From: Pedobacter cryoconitis
GTDB lineage: Bacteria; Bacteroidota; Bacteroidia; Sphingobacteriales; Sphingobacteriaceae
DNA length: 64,000 bases
Assembly: GCF_014200595.1 (NCBI RefSeq)
Contig: NZ_JACHCG010000006.1
Coordinates: 304,682-368,681, forward strand
Direction: 5' to 3'
Under the pieces are notes generated by a model. It was not told the origin of the DNA and searched no databases. It saw nothing but the letters and a program-made list of their open reading frames with translations. Below are positions 52,712 through 62,110 of the stretch, piece after piece. How positions within the stretch are numbered: the stretch's first letter is position 1; every line of letters starts with the position of its first letter. The translations under genes and the position numbers were made by a program.

Positions 52712-54322
52712 ATGAAATTAAATATTATAAAAATAACCAGTGTGATCGCTATTGCACTTATACTGGGAAGCTGCCAGAAGGGCGATTTATTATCTAACCC
52801 GAACGTAGCCAATGAGAACTCAAATATTCCGGTATCTCTTTTATTAAACCATTTGACCTGGAGCATGTACCGGGGCGGCGGTGTGGTAGAAAAGACTTCA
52901 AACGCAGTAGGTGAGGAACCATTTGGTCAATTGAGTAAATGGAATCAATTTACTGTTTCTACCAACGCTTATTACCGGGCAACGAATGCTTATGCTTTCA
53001 GTAATACAGCTACTGCATACGATTTGCTGAGATACGTGAAGCAAATGGAAAGCCAGGCGCAGGTACAGCTTGGGACTACCAATAGTGTTTATAGCGCATT
53101 AGGCAGATTCTTCAAAGCCTATAGCTTTGTCTGGTTAACCCAGCGTGTTGGAGATATTCCTGCCGGGGAAGCAGGGGATTCAAAGAACCTGACTCCGAAA
53201 TTTGAAGCCCAGAAAGATGTCTATAAAAGAAGTCTTCAATTGCTGGATGAAGCCAATTCAATTATCACTATTGCGATTAAGCCAGGTGTTGGTGCAGACA
53301 ATTCAAACCTGGTTGTAGGCGGAGATATTTATGGATTAACTTATCTGCAATGGCAAAAAGTGATCAACAGTTACCGTTTAAGAGTATTGATCAGCTTAAG
53401 TAAACGTGCCGATGATAATGCAGACCTGAACGTTAAACAGCAATTTGCTGATATCCTGAATAATCCGGGTAAATATCCTATTCAAACGGGTAACAGTGAT
53501 AACCTTGCTTTTAAATACAATGCGACCGTAAATAAGTTTATCTATAACCCTGATGAGACTTATAACGTATTTGAAAATCTGGGCAAAACTTATCTTGACC
53601 TGACTACTGCAAATCAGGACCCGCGTACTTTTATAGCGGCGACGCCTGCACCAGCTGAAATTAAAGCAGGTAAAACAGTGAGTGATTTCACTGCTTATGT
53701 TGGTGGAAGTACTGCATTGACACAGAGTACGCTTTCTGCAAATGATGCGAAAGGCATGTATTCTTATGTAAACTATAAACGTTATTTCACCACTTTCACC
53801 GGGCCGGACCCAGCAGTCATGATCGGCTATCCGGAGTTGTGTTTTAACATTGCCGAAGCGATTAACAGAGGCTGGGCAGCTGGTTCTGCGGCAAACTGGT
53901 ACCAGAACGGGATAAAAGCTTCGATCAGTTTCTACGGATTAACCGAAGGACAGAGTTATGATATCGGTGATGTTAAAGGGGTAACTTTAGGTAAGGTGAC
54001 GATCAAAATCAATGATTTCCTGAACCACCCGAATGTGGTTTATAAAGGTGACAATGCAGACGGACTTAAACAGATCCTTCAACAAAAATACGTAGCCTTT
54101 TTTGAGAACTCTGCCTGGGAAGCCTTCTATAACTGGCGCCGGACTGGAATTCCCGAATTTGCCAATAACGGCCCTGGTATTAATCCTTCAGGTGTGATCC
54201 CAGTTCGCTGGCAATATCCGCTCGACGAGCAAAATAACAATACTTCAAATTATAAAGCAGCCGTTAGTGCGCAATATGGAGGTAATGATGAGGTGAATCA
54301 GAAAATGTGGTTACTTAAATAA
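52712..54322 (+). CDS. SusD/RagB-family substrate-binding lipoprotein
   Basis: A 536-aa outer-membrane lipoprotein. The signal IIKITSVIAIALILGSC is lipidated at Cys21. TPR-like helices (LGRFFKAYSFVWLTQRVGDI, ALQLLDEANSII) and the C-terminal motif QKYVAFFENSAWEAFYNWRR are characteristic of the SusD-like SusD_2 type. It partners the SusC transporter upstream to bind ligand at the cell surface. A phosphatase gene follows 15 bases later and probably shares the transcript. Confidence 0.92.
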   Translation: MKLNIIKITSVIAIALILGSCQKGDLLSNPNVANENSNIPVSLLLNHLTWSMYRGGGVVEKTSNAVGEEPFGQLSKWNQFTVSTNAYYRATNAYAFSNTATAYDLLRYVKQMESQAQVQLGTTNSVYSALGRFFKAYSFVWLTQRVGDIPAGEAGDSKNLTPKFEAQKDVYKRSLQLLDEANSIITIAIKPGVGADNSNLVVGGDIYGLTYLQWQKVINSYRLRVLISLSKRADDNADLNVKQQFADILNNPGKYPIQTGNSDNLAFKYNATVNKFIYNPDETYNVFENLGKTYLDLTTANQDPRTFIAATPAPAEIKAGKTVSDFTAYVGGSTALTQSTLSANDAKGMYSYVNYKRYFTTFTGPDPAVMIGYPELCFNIAEAINRGWAAGSAANWYQNGIKASISFYGLTEGQSYDIGDVKGVTLGKVTIKINDFLNHPNVVYKGDNADGLKQILQQKYVAFFENSAWEAFYNWRRTGIPEFANNGPGINPSGVIPVRWQYPLDEQNNNTSNYKAAVSAQYGGNDEVNQKMWLLK

Positions 54323-54336
54323 ACTTTGATAAATAT

Positions 54337-55149
54337 ATGAAAGCAATAGTCGTTTTATTCTTCTCCGCATTGGCCAGTCTGCAAGTTTCAGGTGCAACGG
54401 TTAATGATACTACCAGGTTAGTTCCTGTTCAGGGGGCTGTAAATTTCAGAGATCTTGGCGGTTATCAAACCAATGATGGAACACATGTGAAATGGGGTAA
54501 GGTTTACCGCTCCGCAGGAATCAGTAAACTAACGGATGCAGATCTTAAATTGCTGGCACAAAAGCATATCAAGTCTGTAGTTGATTTTCGGAGTGATGAA
54601 GAAGTAGCGAAAGCGAAAGACCGTTTACCTGCTGGCGCCTCCTACTTACAATTAGCTGCGGGTAGTGAAGGTTTGGGTAATATGATGGCTATACTGCCGA
54701 AACTTACTAGTGGAGACTCCTTAATGATCTCATTTTATAGTCAGACTGCACACTTGAAAGATAAGTACAAGCCATTTTTTCAGGAGTTGTTGAAAATGCC
54801 TGATACGGATGCTTTACTATTTCATTGTACCGCAGGAAAAGATCGTACAGGAATAGGGGCGGCACTCTTTTTACATGCCTTAGGGGTGTCTGATGAAATT
54901 GTTTTACAAGATTATCTGGCTACGAACGAATATCGTAAAGCAGAGAATGAGAAGATGGTGAAAATGATGACGCAATTCGGTATTAAGGAGCAGGTAGCCC
55001 GTGATATGGCTGGAGTTAAACCTGAATATCTGATTGCTACTGTAAAAGCGATTATGCAGCAGTATGGAAGTGTAGATCAGTTTATGACAGAAGAATTAGG
55101 CCTTAAAGCCGATGATATTGCACTTTTAAAGAAGAAATATACAAACTAA
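54337..55149 (+). CDS. Secreted tyrosine phosphatase-like protein
   Basis: A 270-aa protein with a signal peptide (VVLFFSALASLQVSGA). VNFRDLGGYQTNDGTHVKWG and VYRSAGISKLTDADL mark the DUF2810/Y_phosphatase3 family, and the CX5R active site HCTAGKDRTG has nucleophile Cys164 and Arg170. Such enzymes dephosphorylate phosphotyrosine, inositol phosphates or other phosphoesters; this one would act in the periplasm or outside. It is tied to SusC/SusD by a 15-base gap and shared strand, so the imported ligand may be a phosphorylated compound (inference). Terminator at 55159. Confidence 0.9.
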   Translation: MKAIVVLFFSALASLQVSGATVNDTTRLVPVQGAVNFRDLGGYQTNDGTHVKWGKVYRSAGISKLTDADLKLLAQKHIKSVVDFRSDEEVAKAKDRLPAGASYLQLAAGSEGLGNMMAILPKLTSGDSLMISFYSQTAHLKDKYKPFFQELLKMPDTDALLFHCTAGKDRTGIGAALFLHALGVSDEIVLQDYLATNEYRKAENEKMVKMMTQFGIKEQVARDMAGVKPEYLIATVKAIMQQYGSVDQFMTEELGLKADDIALLKKKYTN

Positions 55150-55158
55150 CTCAATGCG

Positions 55159-55191
55159 AAACGGGCTGCCTTTATTCAAGGCAGCCCGTTT
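55159..55191. terminator. Terminator of the SusCD-phosphatase unit
   Basis: AAACGGGCTGCCTT-TATTC-AAGGCAGCCCGTTT, a perfect 14-bp stem and then a T run. Being between convergent genes it may serve both. Confidence 0.95.
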
Positions 55192-55212
55192 TTTTATTTG
55201 ATATTATCTTAA

Positions 55213-55764
55213 TTATTTAATCGCTTCTAATTTCATCAATCCATAAAATAAGGCTGAAGCATGTAAGGACTGCTCTATTTTATTGTCAACAAGAAGTTGT
55301 TTAACTTCTTCGATTGTATATTCTTCGACATTTAAGATCTCATGTTCATCCAGCTCCTGTTCTTGTGTTTGAATACCACCAGTTAACAGATAAGTAAATG
55401 TCCTGTTATCAGCTGTCGCCGGATTAGGATAAAGTGTTGCAATTAACTCACAGCTTTCAAAAGAATAACCGGTTTCTTCCAGTAACTCTCTTTTAACACC
55501 ATGTTCCGGATCTTCTCCCGGCTCAATAACACCACCGGGTATCTCTAATGAAATGATATCTGCTGCATGGCGGTACTGACGCACCAAAATCAATTTGTTA
55601 TCTTTTGTTAATGCAACCGCATTGGCCCAATCAGGATATTCCAGTACGTAATAATCATCTTTGACTGCACCGTTCTGTAATTTACAAGTATCTACGCGCA
55701 ACGTCGCCCATCTTTCCTGAACCAGGTACCTGGAGGAAAGTTTTTCCCATTTTTTAATCTCCAT
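55213..55764 (-). CDS. NUDIX hydrolase (ADP-ribose pyrophosphatase type)
   Basis: A 183-aa cytoplasmic enzyme. The Nudix box GGVIEPGEDPEHGVKRELLEETG lies at about residues 75-97 and carries the metal-binding REXXEE. Surrounding sequence (VALTKDNKLILVRQYRHAAD, SLEIPGG, LYPNPATADNRTFTYL) is that of ADP-sugar/ADP-ribose diphosphatases, which recycle nucleotide sugars. Starts ATG; only 14 bases from the upstream small gene, so one of a run of minus-strand genes. Confidence 0.9.
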   Translation of the reverse strand: MEIKKWEKLSSRYLVQERWATLRVDTCKLQNGAVKDDYYVLEYPDWANAVALTKDNKLILVRQYRHAADIISLEIPGGVIEPGEDPEHGVKRELLEETGYSFESCELIATLYPNPATADNRTFTYLLTGGIQTQEQELDEHEILNVEEYTIEEVKQLLVDNKIEQSLHASALFYGLMKLEAIK

Positions 55765-55778
55765 TCGTTTGTATTGTA

Positions 55779-56183
55779 TCAGACGTGCTGTTTTAAAAAA
55801 TCTGTAACTGTTTTTTGACGGCTCAGATTGTTCATGTTTACCACATGATGTTTTACTTCCAGGGTCTGATAAGTCAGCTGCAATTTTTCTGCAACAGACT
55901 TATTTTCTTCAGTCAGTAGTGCAGGATTGAATTTGAGGTAAAGTACCTGTGAAAGAAATTCAAGCTTTTCTGAAGGAAAATTTTTCTCCGTCAGAAAAGC
56001 CATGAAATCTGTTGCATCACAAGCGACCAGATCTGAAAACAGGATTCCGAAATCGGATTCCAGCATTTCATTCAAACCATTGTCGGCCTCTTCCAGTCTG
56101 CCTTCCTGCTTTAATCCCAGGATTCTTGCTATTGCCTGTCCGAGTTTTTGAATCTCGGCAGTTATTAAATCTCTTTTATACAT
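55779..56183 (-). CDS. Conserved hypothetical helical protein (134 aa)
   Basis: A soluble, Leu/Glu-rich, mostly helical protein (LITAEIQKLGQAIARILGLK, EADNGLNEMLESDFGILFSD, EKLEFLSQVLYLKFNPALL), with TPR-like spacing but no clear TPR motif. It lies between the TPM genes and NUDIX on the same strand with gaps of 3 and 14 bases, so it is co-transcribed. Family not recognised; may be a tetratricopeptide-like adaptor. Confidence 0.7.
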   Translation of the reverse strand: MYKRDLITAEIQKLGQAIARILGLKQEGRLEEADNGLNEMLESDFGILFSDLVACDATDFMAFLTEKNFPSEKLEFLSQVLYLKFNPALLTEENKSVAEKLQLTYQTLEVKHHVVNMNNLSRQKTVTDFLKQHV

Positions 56184-56186
56184 AGT

Positions 56187-56957
56187 TTACCAGCTTCCAC
56201 TACTACCGCCACCACCGAAACTACCACCGCCGAAGCCACCAAATCCGCCGCCGCCACTACTGCCGCCACCGCCGCCCCAGCCACCGCCAGAACTTCTGCC
56301 GCTGCCTAATAACGCGCCCCAGAATAAAGCTTCTCCAACACCACGGCCGCCAATCACCTGGCCACCATCTCCGCCACCACCTTTTCTGATGATAATAATG
56401 ATAACAACAACGATGATAATAATAACTAATATCCCACCAGAGCCACCGCCTTTTTTGGCTGCTCTCGGGTTATCATTTTTATATTCGCCTTTGGTATATT
56501 TGATAATAGCTGTAGTACCCGCATCCAGTCCGGCATAATAATCGCCAGCTTTAAATGCAGGTTTAATTTCATTTTCAATAATCCGCTTGGTAATAATATC
56601 AGGTAGTACACCCTCTACACCATAACCAGTCTGCATGGCAATTTTGCGGTCACCTAAAGCAACAACGATCATGACACCATTGCTGTTTTTAGCGCCACCA
56701 ACACCCCAGCTTCTGCCCAGGCCCAATGCGTATTCGTTTATATCGTATTCACCCACACTTTTTACAATTGCAATCGCAATTTGTGTAGAAGTAGAGTCGT
56801 CAAATGCTACAAGTTTACTTTCAAGCTGTTGTTTCTGAGATTCAGACAGCGTGCCCGTATAGTCATTGACAAGTGTATTTGGTTTGGCAGGATAATCCTG
56901 CGCAAATGCACCTGTACAGAGTACGGTAAGAAATAATGCGATTAATATTTTCTTCAT
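56187..56957 (-). CDS. TPM-domain (YgcG-like) membrane protein
   Basis: A 256-aa protein with a signal peptide (ILIALFLTVLCTGAFA), a TPM/repair phosphatase-type domain over about residues 24-155 (NDYTGTLSESQKQQLESKLV, STQIAIAIVKSVGEYDINEY, SWGVGGAKNSNGVMIVVALG), one hydrophobic helix at about 175-192 and a Gly/Ser-rich tail (GGGGSSGGGGFGGFGGGSFG). TPM proteins such as YgcG act in the envelope; their best known members assist photosystem II repair or are tied to LemA. A second TPM gene and LemA follow immediately upstream, the classic cluster. Confidence 0.92.
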   Translation of the reverse strand: MKKILIALFLTVLCTGAFAQDYPAKPNTLVNDYTGTLSESQKQQLESKLVAFDDSTSTQIAIAIVKSVGEYDINEYALGLGRSWGVGGAKNSNGVMIVVALGDRKIAMQTGYGVEGVLPDIITKRIIENEIKPAFKAGDYYAGLDAGTTAIIKYTKGEYKNDNPRAAKKGGGSGGILVIIIIVVVIIIIIRKGGGGDGGQVIGGRGVGEALFWGALLGSGRSSGGGWGGGGGSSGGGGFGGFGGGSFGGGGSSGSW

Positions 56958-56967
56958 CCGGGCTTAT

Positions 56968-57411
56968 CTAATTTGCTTCCTGCTTATCCATAAAAATAAT
57001 ATCATTCGGTAATTCATTAATATCTCCGCTGCGGTAAGGAAAATGTATTGCTAACTTTTCACCGATCAGTCCGATACCGGCAATCAGGCCGTTTGCAATA
57101 TTTCCACCGGCAAAATGGGCCTGCATAGCGATTTGTGTAGTTTCCCAGAAATCTTCCGGTACTAATTTATGAATCCCTCTGTCGCCGATAATGGCAAATT
57201 TATGGTCACCATGAGCAAGGTAGATTAATACGCCATTTTGTTGTGACGTTTTATCCATACCCAGTTTAGAGAAATAGGCAGTAGCTCTTTCAAAAGCTTC
57301 ACCTTTACAATGTTTTTCTACAGCAATTCTAATTTCGCCTGAAGTCAGCTTTTCAGCTTCTCCAATTGCATTGGTAATCAGGTCTTGTTCTTGTTCTGTC
57401 AGAAATGGCAT
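56968..57411 (-). CDS. TPM-domain protein, short form
   Basis: A 147-aa TPM-domain protein without signal peptide (MPFLTEQEQDLITNAIGEAE, LTSGEIRIAVEKHCKG, SQQNGVLIYLAHGDHKFAII, GDRGIHKLVPEDFW). A TTG three codons earlier is in frame, but ATG at 57409-57411 fits. It sits between the longer TPM gene (10-base gap) and lemA, so the three probably form one operon. A cytoplasmic or membrane-associated partner of the secreted TPM protein is a reasonable guess. Confidence 0.9.
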   Translation of the reverse strand: MPFLTEQEQDLITNAIGEAEKLTSGEIRIAVEKHCKGEAFERATAYFSKLGMDKTSQQNGVLIYLAHGDHKFAIIGDRGIHKLVPEDFWETTQIAMQAHFAGGNIANGLIAGIGLIGEKLAIHFPYRSGDINELPNDIIFMDKQEAN

Positions 57412-57492
57412 AATGATCAAAATTAAACAGATAAGGGTAATACGTATCTTCTTAAAAGAACACGCATTACCCTTAAATATTATAAACGATTA

Positions 57493-58083
57493 CTAAAATT
57501 CTACTTTAGGCGTATTTTGTGCTCCGGCATCAGCCTTGAAACCAGCTCTTTGTTTGAAACCAAACATACCAGCTGTTAAATTGTTAGGGAACGATCTTAC
57601 TTTAACATTATAAGATTGAACAGCATCGTTGAAATCTTTACGTGCAACAGCAATTCTGTTTTCAGTACCTTCCAATTGTACCGAAAGATCACTGAACTGC
57701 TGAGTCGCTTTTAATTCCGGATAGTTTTCAGTCAATACCATTAATTTACCTAAGGCCTGGCCGATCTGACCTTGTGCAGCCTGGAATTTTTCTAGCTTTT
57801 CAGGGGTTAAATCATCTGCGCTTACTTTGATCTGGCTGGCTTGTGCACGTGCTTCAATGACAGCTGTCAAAGTACCCTGCTCAAATTTAGCTGCACCTTT
57901 TACAGTACTTACCAAATTAGGGATTAAATCAGAACGTCTCTGGTATTGTGTTTCTACCTGGTTCCATTTAGTTTTTACATCCTCATCCAGTTTAACCATG
58001 CTATTGTAACCACAGCTACTTAAGGTCGTTGTGATGAACAAGGCAGCGATAACTCCTAATATTGCTTTTTTCATTTTTATCAT
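57493..58083 (-). CDS. LemA-family lipoprotein
   Basis: About 196 aa with a lipoprotein signal ending LSSC, lipidated at about Cys24, and the LemA helical domain: YNSMVKLDEDVKTKWNQVET, QYQRRSDLIPNLVSTVKGAA, VARKDFNDAVQSYNVKVRSF and FPNNLTAGMFGF. Frames extend to 58113, but ATG at 58083 (MIKMKKAILG) or 58074 (MKKAILG) are better starts. LemA proteins are membrane helical bundles of poorly known function; linked TPM genes are typical and seen here. Confidence 0.93.
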   Translation of the reverse strand: MIKMKKAILGVIAALFITTTLSSCGYNSMVKLDEDVKTKWNQVETQYQRRSDLIPNLVSTVKGAAKFEQGTLTAVIEARAQASQIKVSADDLTPEKLEKFQAAQGQIGQALGKLMVLTENYPELKATQQFSDLSVQLEGTENRIAVARKDFNDAVQSYNVKVRSFPNNLTAGMFGFKQRAGFKADAGAQNTPKVEF

Positions 58084-58240
58084 GTTTTGGTTTCTACGTG
58101 TTAATTTACACATTAGAACTCAATTTCCGTACCTTTGTTACATTTAAGGAGAAAAACCTGACAACTTGTATGTAAAAATATGAGTTCATACGTCTGATAG
58201 CCTGTTTTGGCAGTTATCCTGATTTTAATCTCAGTTTTCT

Positions 58241-58248
58241 TATCTTTG
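58241..58248 (+). promoter_or_regulatory. Candidate -7 promoter element of the FAD oxidoreductase gene
   Basis: TATCTTTG matches TAnnTTTG, 32 bases before the start codon of the gene at 58281. Confidence 0.5.
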
Positions 58249-58280
58249 CGGCCATTCAGGATAAATACCTGACGTAACGT

Positions 58281-59822
58281 ATGCAAAAAGAGATAGAAAT
58301 CACCATCGCCCCGGAAGAAGCAGGACAGGAAGAACAGATTTTAAATAGGCTTTCCGCTGTTTTATCAACAGATAGAGAGCATATCAAAGGATACAAAATC
58401 CTTAAAAGATCTATAGATGCCCGTTCCCGTAAAGTTATCTTCAGGATGCAGGTTAAGGTATTCATTGATGAGCCCCGCCCCGAAGAAGAATTCACAGTCA
58501 ATTATCCGGATGTAAGCGCTCAGAAAGAGGTAATCATTGTAGGTGCTGGCCCGGCTGGTCTTTTTGCAGCCTTACAGTGTATAGAAAACGGGATGAAACC
58601 CGTAGTGCTCGAACGTGGAAAAGACGTGAAACAGCGCAGAAGAGATCTTGCACTGATCAATAAAGAAGGTATCGTTAATACAGAATCAAACTATTGCTAC
58701 GGTGAAGGCGGCGCTGGAACTTACTCTGACGGAAAGTTATATACCCGGTCTAATAAACGTGGTGATATCAATAAAGTACTTCAGATTTTTGTTCAGCATG
58801 GGGCTACAGATGATATTCTGGTAGATGCACGCCCTCATATCGGAACCAATAAACTTCCGCATATTATCACGGCTATCAGAGAAACTATCTTAAAAGCTGG
58901 TGGTGAAGTTCATTTTGATCAAAAGGTAACAGATTTTATCATTGAATCGGGAAAGATCAAAGGAGTAGTTGTTAATGAACTTTACACTTTAACTGCTGAC
59001 TCGGTTATTTTAGCCACCGGACACTCAGCGCGTGATATTTATACTTTATTACATCAAAAAGGGATTCTGGTAGAAGCCAAGCCTTTTGCAATGGGGGTCA
59101 GGATTGAACATCCTCAGGCCATTATTGATGAAGCGCAATACCATTGCCCGGTTAGAAGCGAGTTTTTGCCACCGGCTTATTATAGCCTGGTTGAACAATT
59201 GGGCAGCAGGGGAGTTTTCTCGTTTTGTATGTGTCCTGGCGGGATTATCGCACCCTGTGCAACATATGAGAATGAGATTGTAGTAAACGGCTGGTCACCA
59301 TCCAAGCGTAATAATCCTTTTGCGAATTCAGGAACAGTCGTTCAGGTTACTTTGGAAGATGTTCCCGGTGAAGATCCGCTGCGGATGATGAATTTTCAAG
59401 CTGAAATCGAAGAGAAGGCTTTTGCGATGGGGGGAGGTAATCTGGTGGCTCCCGCACAGCGGATGATCGACTTTGTGGAGGATCGTATTTCTGTCGATTT
59501 ACCCAAAAATTCTTACTTGCCGGGTACAAAAAGCGTGATGCTGAAAGATATGCTGCCCGATTTTATTGCGATAAGTTTGAAAAATGCCCTTCCGCTTTTT
59601 GGTAAAAAGATGAAGGGATATTATACGAATGAAGCTATTCTGGTAGGAATTGAGAGCAGAAGTTCGTCACCGGTACGGATACCAAGAGACCGGGAAACCT
59701 TTCAACATCCTGAAGTTGCAGGGTTATATCCTTGTGCTGAGGGGGCTGGTTATGCCGGAGGAATTGTTTCTGCGGCGATAGATGGCATCAATTGTGCAAA
59801 TGCTGCCCTGAAGTTTAGCTAA
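58281..59822 (+). CDS. FAD-dependent oxidoreductase (COG2509-type)
   Basis: A 513-aa cytoplasmic protein. An N-terminal domain of about 75 residues precedes the FAD Rossmann fold (EVIIVGAGPAGLFAALQCIE). CYGEGGAGTYSDGKLYTRSN, then ILATGHSARDIYTLLHQKGI and MGVRIEHPQAIIDEAQYH are characteristic of this uncharacterised, widely conserved oxidoreductase family, with the C-terminal PCAEGAGYAGGIVSAAIDGI closing the FAD site. The reaction is unknown. Divergent from lemA with a shared promoter gap of about 200 bases. Confidence 0.9.
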   Translation: MQKEIEITIAPEEAGQEEQILNRLSAVLSTDREHIKGYKILKRSIDARSRKVIFRMQVKVFIDEPRPEEEFTVNYPDVSAQKEVIIVGAGPAGLFAALQCIENGMKPVVLERGKDVKQRRRDLALINKEGIVNTESNYCYGEGGAGTYSDGKLYTRSNKRGDINKVLQIFVQHGATDDILVDARPHIGTNKLPHIITAIRETILKAGGEVHFDQKVTDFIIESGKIKGVVVNELYTLTADSVILATGHSARDIYTLLHQKGILVEAKPFAMGVRIEHPQAIIDEAQYHCPVRSEFLPPAYYSLVEQLGSRGVFSFCMCPGGIIAPCATYENEIVVNGWSPSKRNNPFANSGTVVQVTLEDVPGEDPLRMMNFQAEIEEKAFAMGGGNLVAPAQRMIDFVEDRISVDLPKNSYLPGTKSVMLKDMLPDFIAISLKNALPLFGKKMKGYYTNEAILVGIESRSSSPVRIPRDRETFQHPEVAGLYPCAEGAGYAGGIVSAAIDGINCANAALKFS

Positions 59823-59899
59823 ACAATTTAAGAAAAGTGCTGTTTTTATCAACAGTATCGCAGGAGGTTTAACGATACCGGAGCGTAAAATAGATAACG

Positions 59900-60259
59900 A
59901 TGAAGAACACATTAATTATAGGTGCAAGCCCTAATCCAGCAAGATATGCTTACCTGGCGGCGAAAATGCTGACAGAGAAAGGCCATTCAATTGTTAATGT
60001 AGGTATTAAAGCCGGTGAGGTTGCTGGTATTCCGATTGAGAAACCTTTAGCAATTCATACCGATGTAGATACGATTACTTTATATATCGGGCCACATTTA
60101 CAGGCTGATTATTTTGATTATATTCTTAAAACAAAGCCAAAACGTGTGATTTTTAATCCCGGAACTGAAAATGATGAACTGGAAGCGTTATTAAAGGAGA
60201 ACAAAATAGAAGCCGTTGAGGCTTGTACATTGGTTTTATTATCTACTGGTCAGTATTAA
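59900..60259 (+). CDS. CoA-binding protein (YccU-like)
   Basis: A 119-aa Rossmann-fold protein: IIGASPNPARYAYLAAKMLT is the CoA-binding loop, and PIEKPLAIHTDVDTITLYIG and KPKRVIFNPGTENDELEALL follow the family. Homologues bind CoA or act as small succinyl-CoA synthetase-like modules; the role is not known. It ends overlapping the last 17 bases of the convergent permease gene, an unusually close convergent arrangement. Confidence 0.88.
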   Translation: MKNTLIIGASPNPARYAYLAAKMLTEKGHSIVNVGIKAGEVAGIPIEKPLAIHTDVDTITLYIGPHLQADYFDYILKTKPKRVIFNPGTENDELEALLKENKIEAVEACTLVLLSTGQY

Positions 60260-61337
60260 AGTTATTCTTTTGATATAAGTAGTGGTGATAAATTACGCCG
60301 GAAGCAGTTAATAACAGGCTGAAAGGAAGATATAAGTTAGCTATAATCGCCATTATTGATAAGATCAGCAGAATGAATATATGTCTGAGATATTTTTCCA
60401 TATCTTCTTTAACAAAATACAGCGACATCCGCAGATAGAGCAGAATCCCAGAACAAAGTACTATTCCCTTTAAGGTGTTTAAAATCGAAAATCCATTAAG
60501 GCTGCTATAAAAAAATAGTTCCGGTGCCATCAATATGAGTATTGTAACCCATGTGAAAAATAATTTATGCCAGTTATTGACTGGGAGGCTATTGACAAAG
60601 TTCATATAACTTTTCTCAAATTTTAACGCTGTTGAAATCAGGATACAATGTGAAATTGCAGCAGCCATTAAACCCAGCAAGTAAATTCTGACGTCATTAC
60701 CATTAGTGGTAAACATCCAGATAATTGCTTTGAACAGTATAAAAGATAAGATTTTACACACGATCAGGGAAAGCGTCTGCTCTTTTAACATGGCATATAG
60801 CGGCCATGTCCAATAAGGTTTTTTTAGTGAGATTTTCGGAAAATTAAGTAGCCTGATTGCTGGTTTGAAGGCATAATTCACGGAACGAAAAGTGAAATAG
60901 GCCAGGCTGCCGGATATAATAATCATATAGCCGGCCAGTATGGCTGCGGATACATAAAAATGTCCATACAGTCCGCTTACCATGAGCATTAAATTAATAA
61001 CGATTAGCGGGCTGTGTATAAAAAGATACAGTAGAAGCCAGTTCTGTAATTGTTTACTCTTTATTGCTGCGCTGCTGATTTTTACAAAATGATAAGTTGG
61101 ATCGTTCAGTTGTTTTTGTACGAAGAACAGGCATTTGATACTAAAAACCAGGTTAATTAGTATTAATATACCCATGGCTATGGGCGATGAATTGATAGTC
61201 ATACACAATGCTATCAGGTAATTTTTGAGATGATCTGGTGGTACTGCGCCAAAAATTATATAAAAAACGAAAAGAAACAGTCCGGCATGTTGTGCGAAAA
61301 ATTCCCTTCCAAAGGTCTTTAACCATAATTTCAACAT
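60243..61337 (-). CDS. Multi-pass ABC-type membrane protein (exporter permease)
   Basis: A 364-aa protein with about eight to ten membrane helices (FLFVFYIIFGAVPPDHLKNY, LIALCMTINSSPIAMGILIL, FILLILSIMAIIANLYLPFS). No conserved family signature that I can name, but its start overlaps the end of the ATPase gene upstream by 7 bases, the usual sign of a permease and ATP-binding subunit of one transporter. The substrate is unknown. Its end overlaps the convergent CoA-binding gene. Confidence 0.7.
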   Translation of the reverse strand: MLKLWLKTFGREFFAQHAGLFLFVFYIIFGAVPPDHLKNYLIALCMTINSSPIAMGILILINLVFSIKCLFFVQKQLNDPTYHFVKISSAAIKSKQLQNWLLLYLFIHSPLIVINLMLMVSGLYGHFYVSAAILAGYMIIISGSLAYFTFRSVNYAFKPAIRLLNFPKISLKKPYWTWPLYAMLKEQTLSLIVCKILSFILFKAIIWMFTTNGNDVRIYLLGLMAAAISHCILISTALKFEKSYMNFVNSLPVNNWHKLFFTWVTILILMAPELFFYSSLNGFSILNTLKGIVLCSGILLYLRMSLYFVKEDMEKYLRHIFILLILSIMAIIANLYLPFSLLLTASGVIYHHYLYQKNNFNTDQ

Positions 61338-61963
61338 AGTTTCAACTGCTGATGCTCAATTTCAAAGACACCGCTCAGGGAAATTTTGGAAGCATCTGGT
61401 TCCTGATGGGAAGAAATCAGGAATATTTTACCTTCCTGAAGATGAGTTTTGATCAGTGTATAAAGAACTTCAATAGCAGCCTGATCCATGGTAATCATCA
61501 GCTCATCCAGAATGTATAATTTCACATGACCAGTAAATGCACAAATTAGTGATAGCTTTTTCAACATTCCGCTTGAATACCCTGCGATTTTGTTTTTCAT
61601 ATAATCGCCCATTTTAAACTCTTCAATTAGTCCGTCAACAGTTTTTCTATCTGCTTTTCGTATACTTAAATGATAATCTAAAAGATCATTTCCTGTAAGG
61701 AAGGCTGGGTATTGTGGTTCTGCTTCTGCATAACTGATCAAAGAACGGTAAGCTAGTGGATTATTGTTTAAAGTGATATTATCAATAGATACTTCACCTT
61801 TAAACGGGGCCTGTCCGGCAATGATTTTAAATAAAGTGGTTTTTCCGGCTCCGTTACTTCCTTTGATCAAATAGATGCCCTGTTTTACTTCCCAGTGTTC
61901 GAATTCAAAGACAGTATGGTTGCCATATTGCTTGTTCAGATTTTTTAAGCTTAAGGTTGTCAT
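61331..61963 (-). CDS. ABC transporter ATP-binding protein
   Basis: A 210-aa ATPase. Walker A GSNGAGKTTLF, signature region YSSGMLKKLSLICAFTG (SSGM in place of LSGGQ), Walker B LYILDELMITMD, and the switch histidine in ISSHQEPD. The Walker B Glu is present, so hydrolysis is likely. At 210 residues it is a minimal, single-domain ATPase. It precedes and overlaps the permease gene; together they look like a simple two-gene exporter. Confidence 0.92.
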   Translation of the reverse strand: MTTLSLKNLNKQYGNHTVFEFEHWEVKQGIYLIKGSNGAGKTTLFKIIAGQAPFKGEVSIDNITLNNNPLAYRSLISYAEAEPQYPAFLTGNDLLDYHLSIRKADRKTVDGLIEEFKMGDYMKNKIAGYSSGMLKKLSLICAFTGHVKLYILDELMITMDQAAIEVLYTLIKTHLQEGKIFLISSHQEPDASKISLSGVFEIEHQQLKLC

Positions 61964-62110
61964 CGTTTGTTTTTAGATAGCAGAGAACTCACAATGTTAC
62001 AGGGTGTTTTGATATCTTTTAATAGGATTAATTGCTAAAAGCATAAAACTTTGATAATTGATTACTATTTTAGATAAATAGGATACTTGTTGAGAAGAAA
62101 TACTAGTCAA

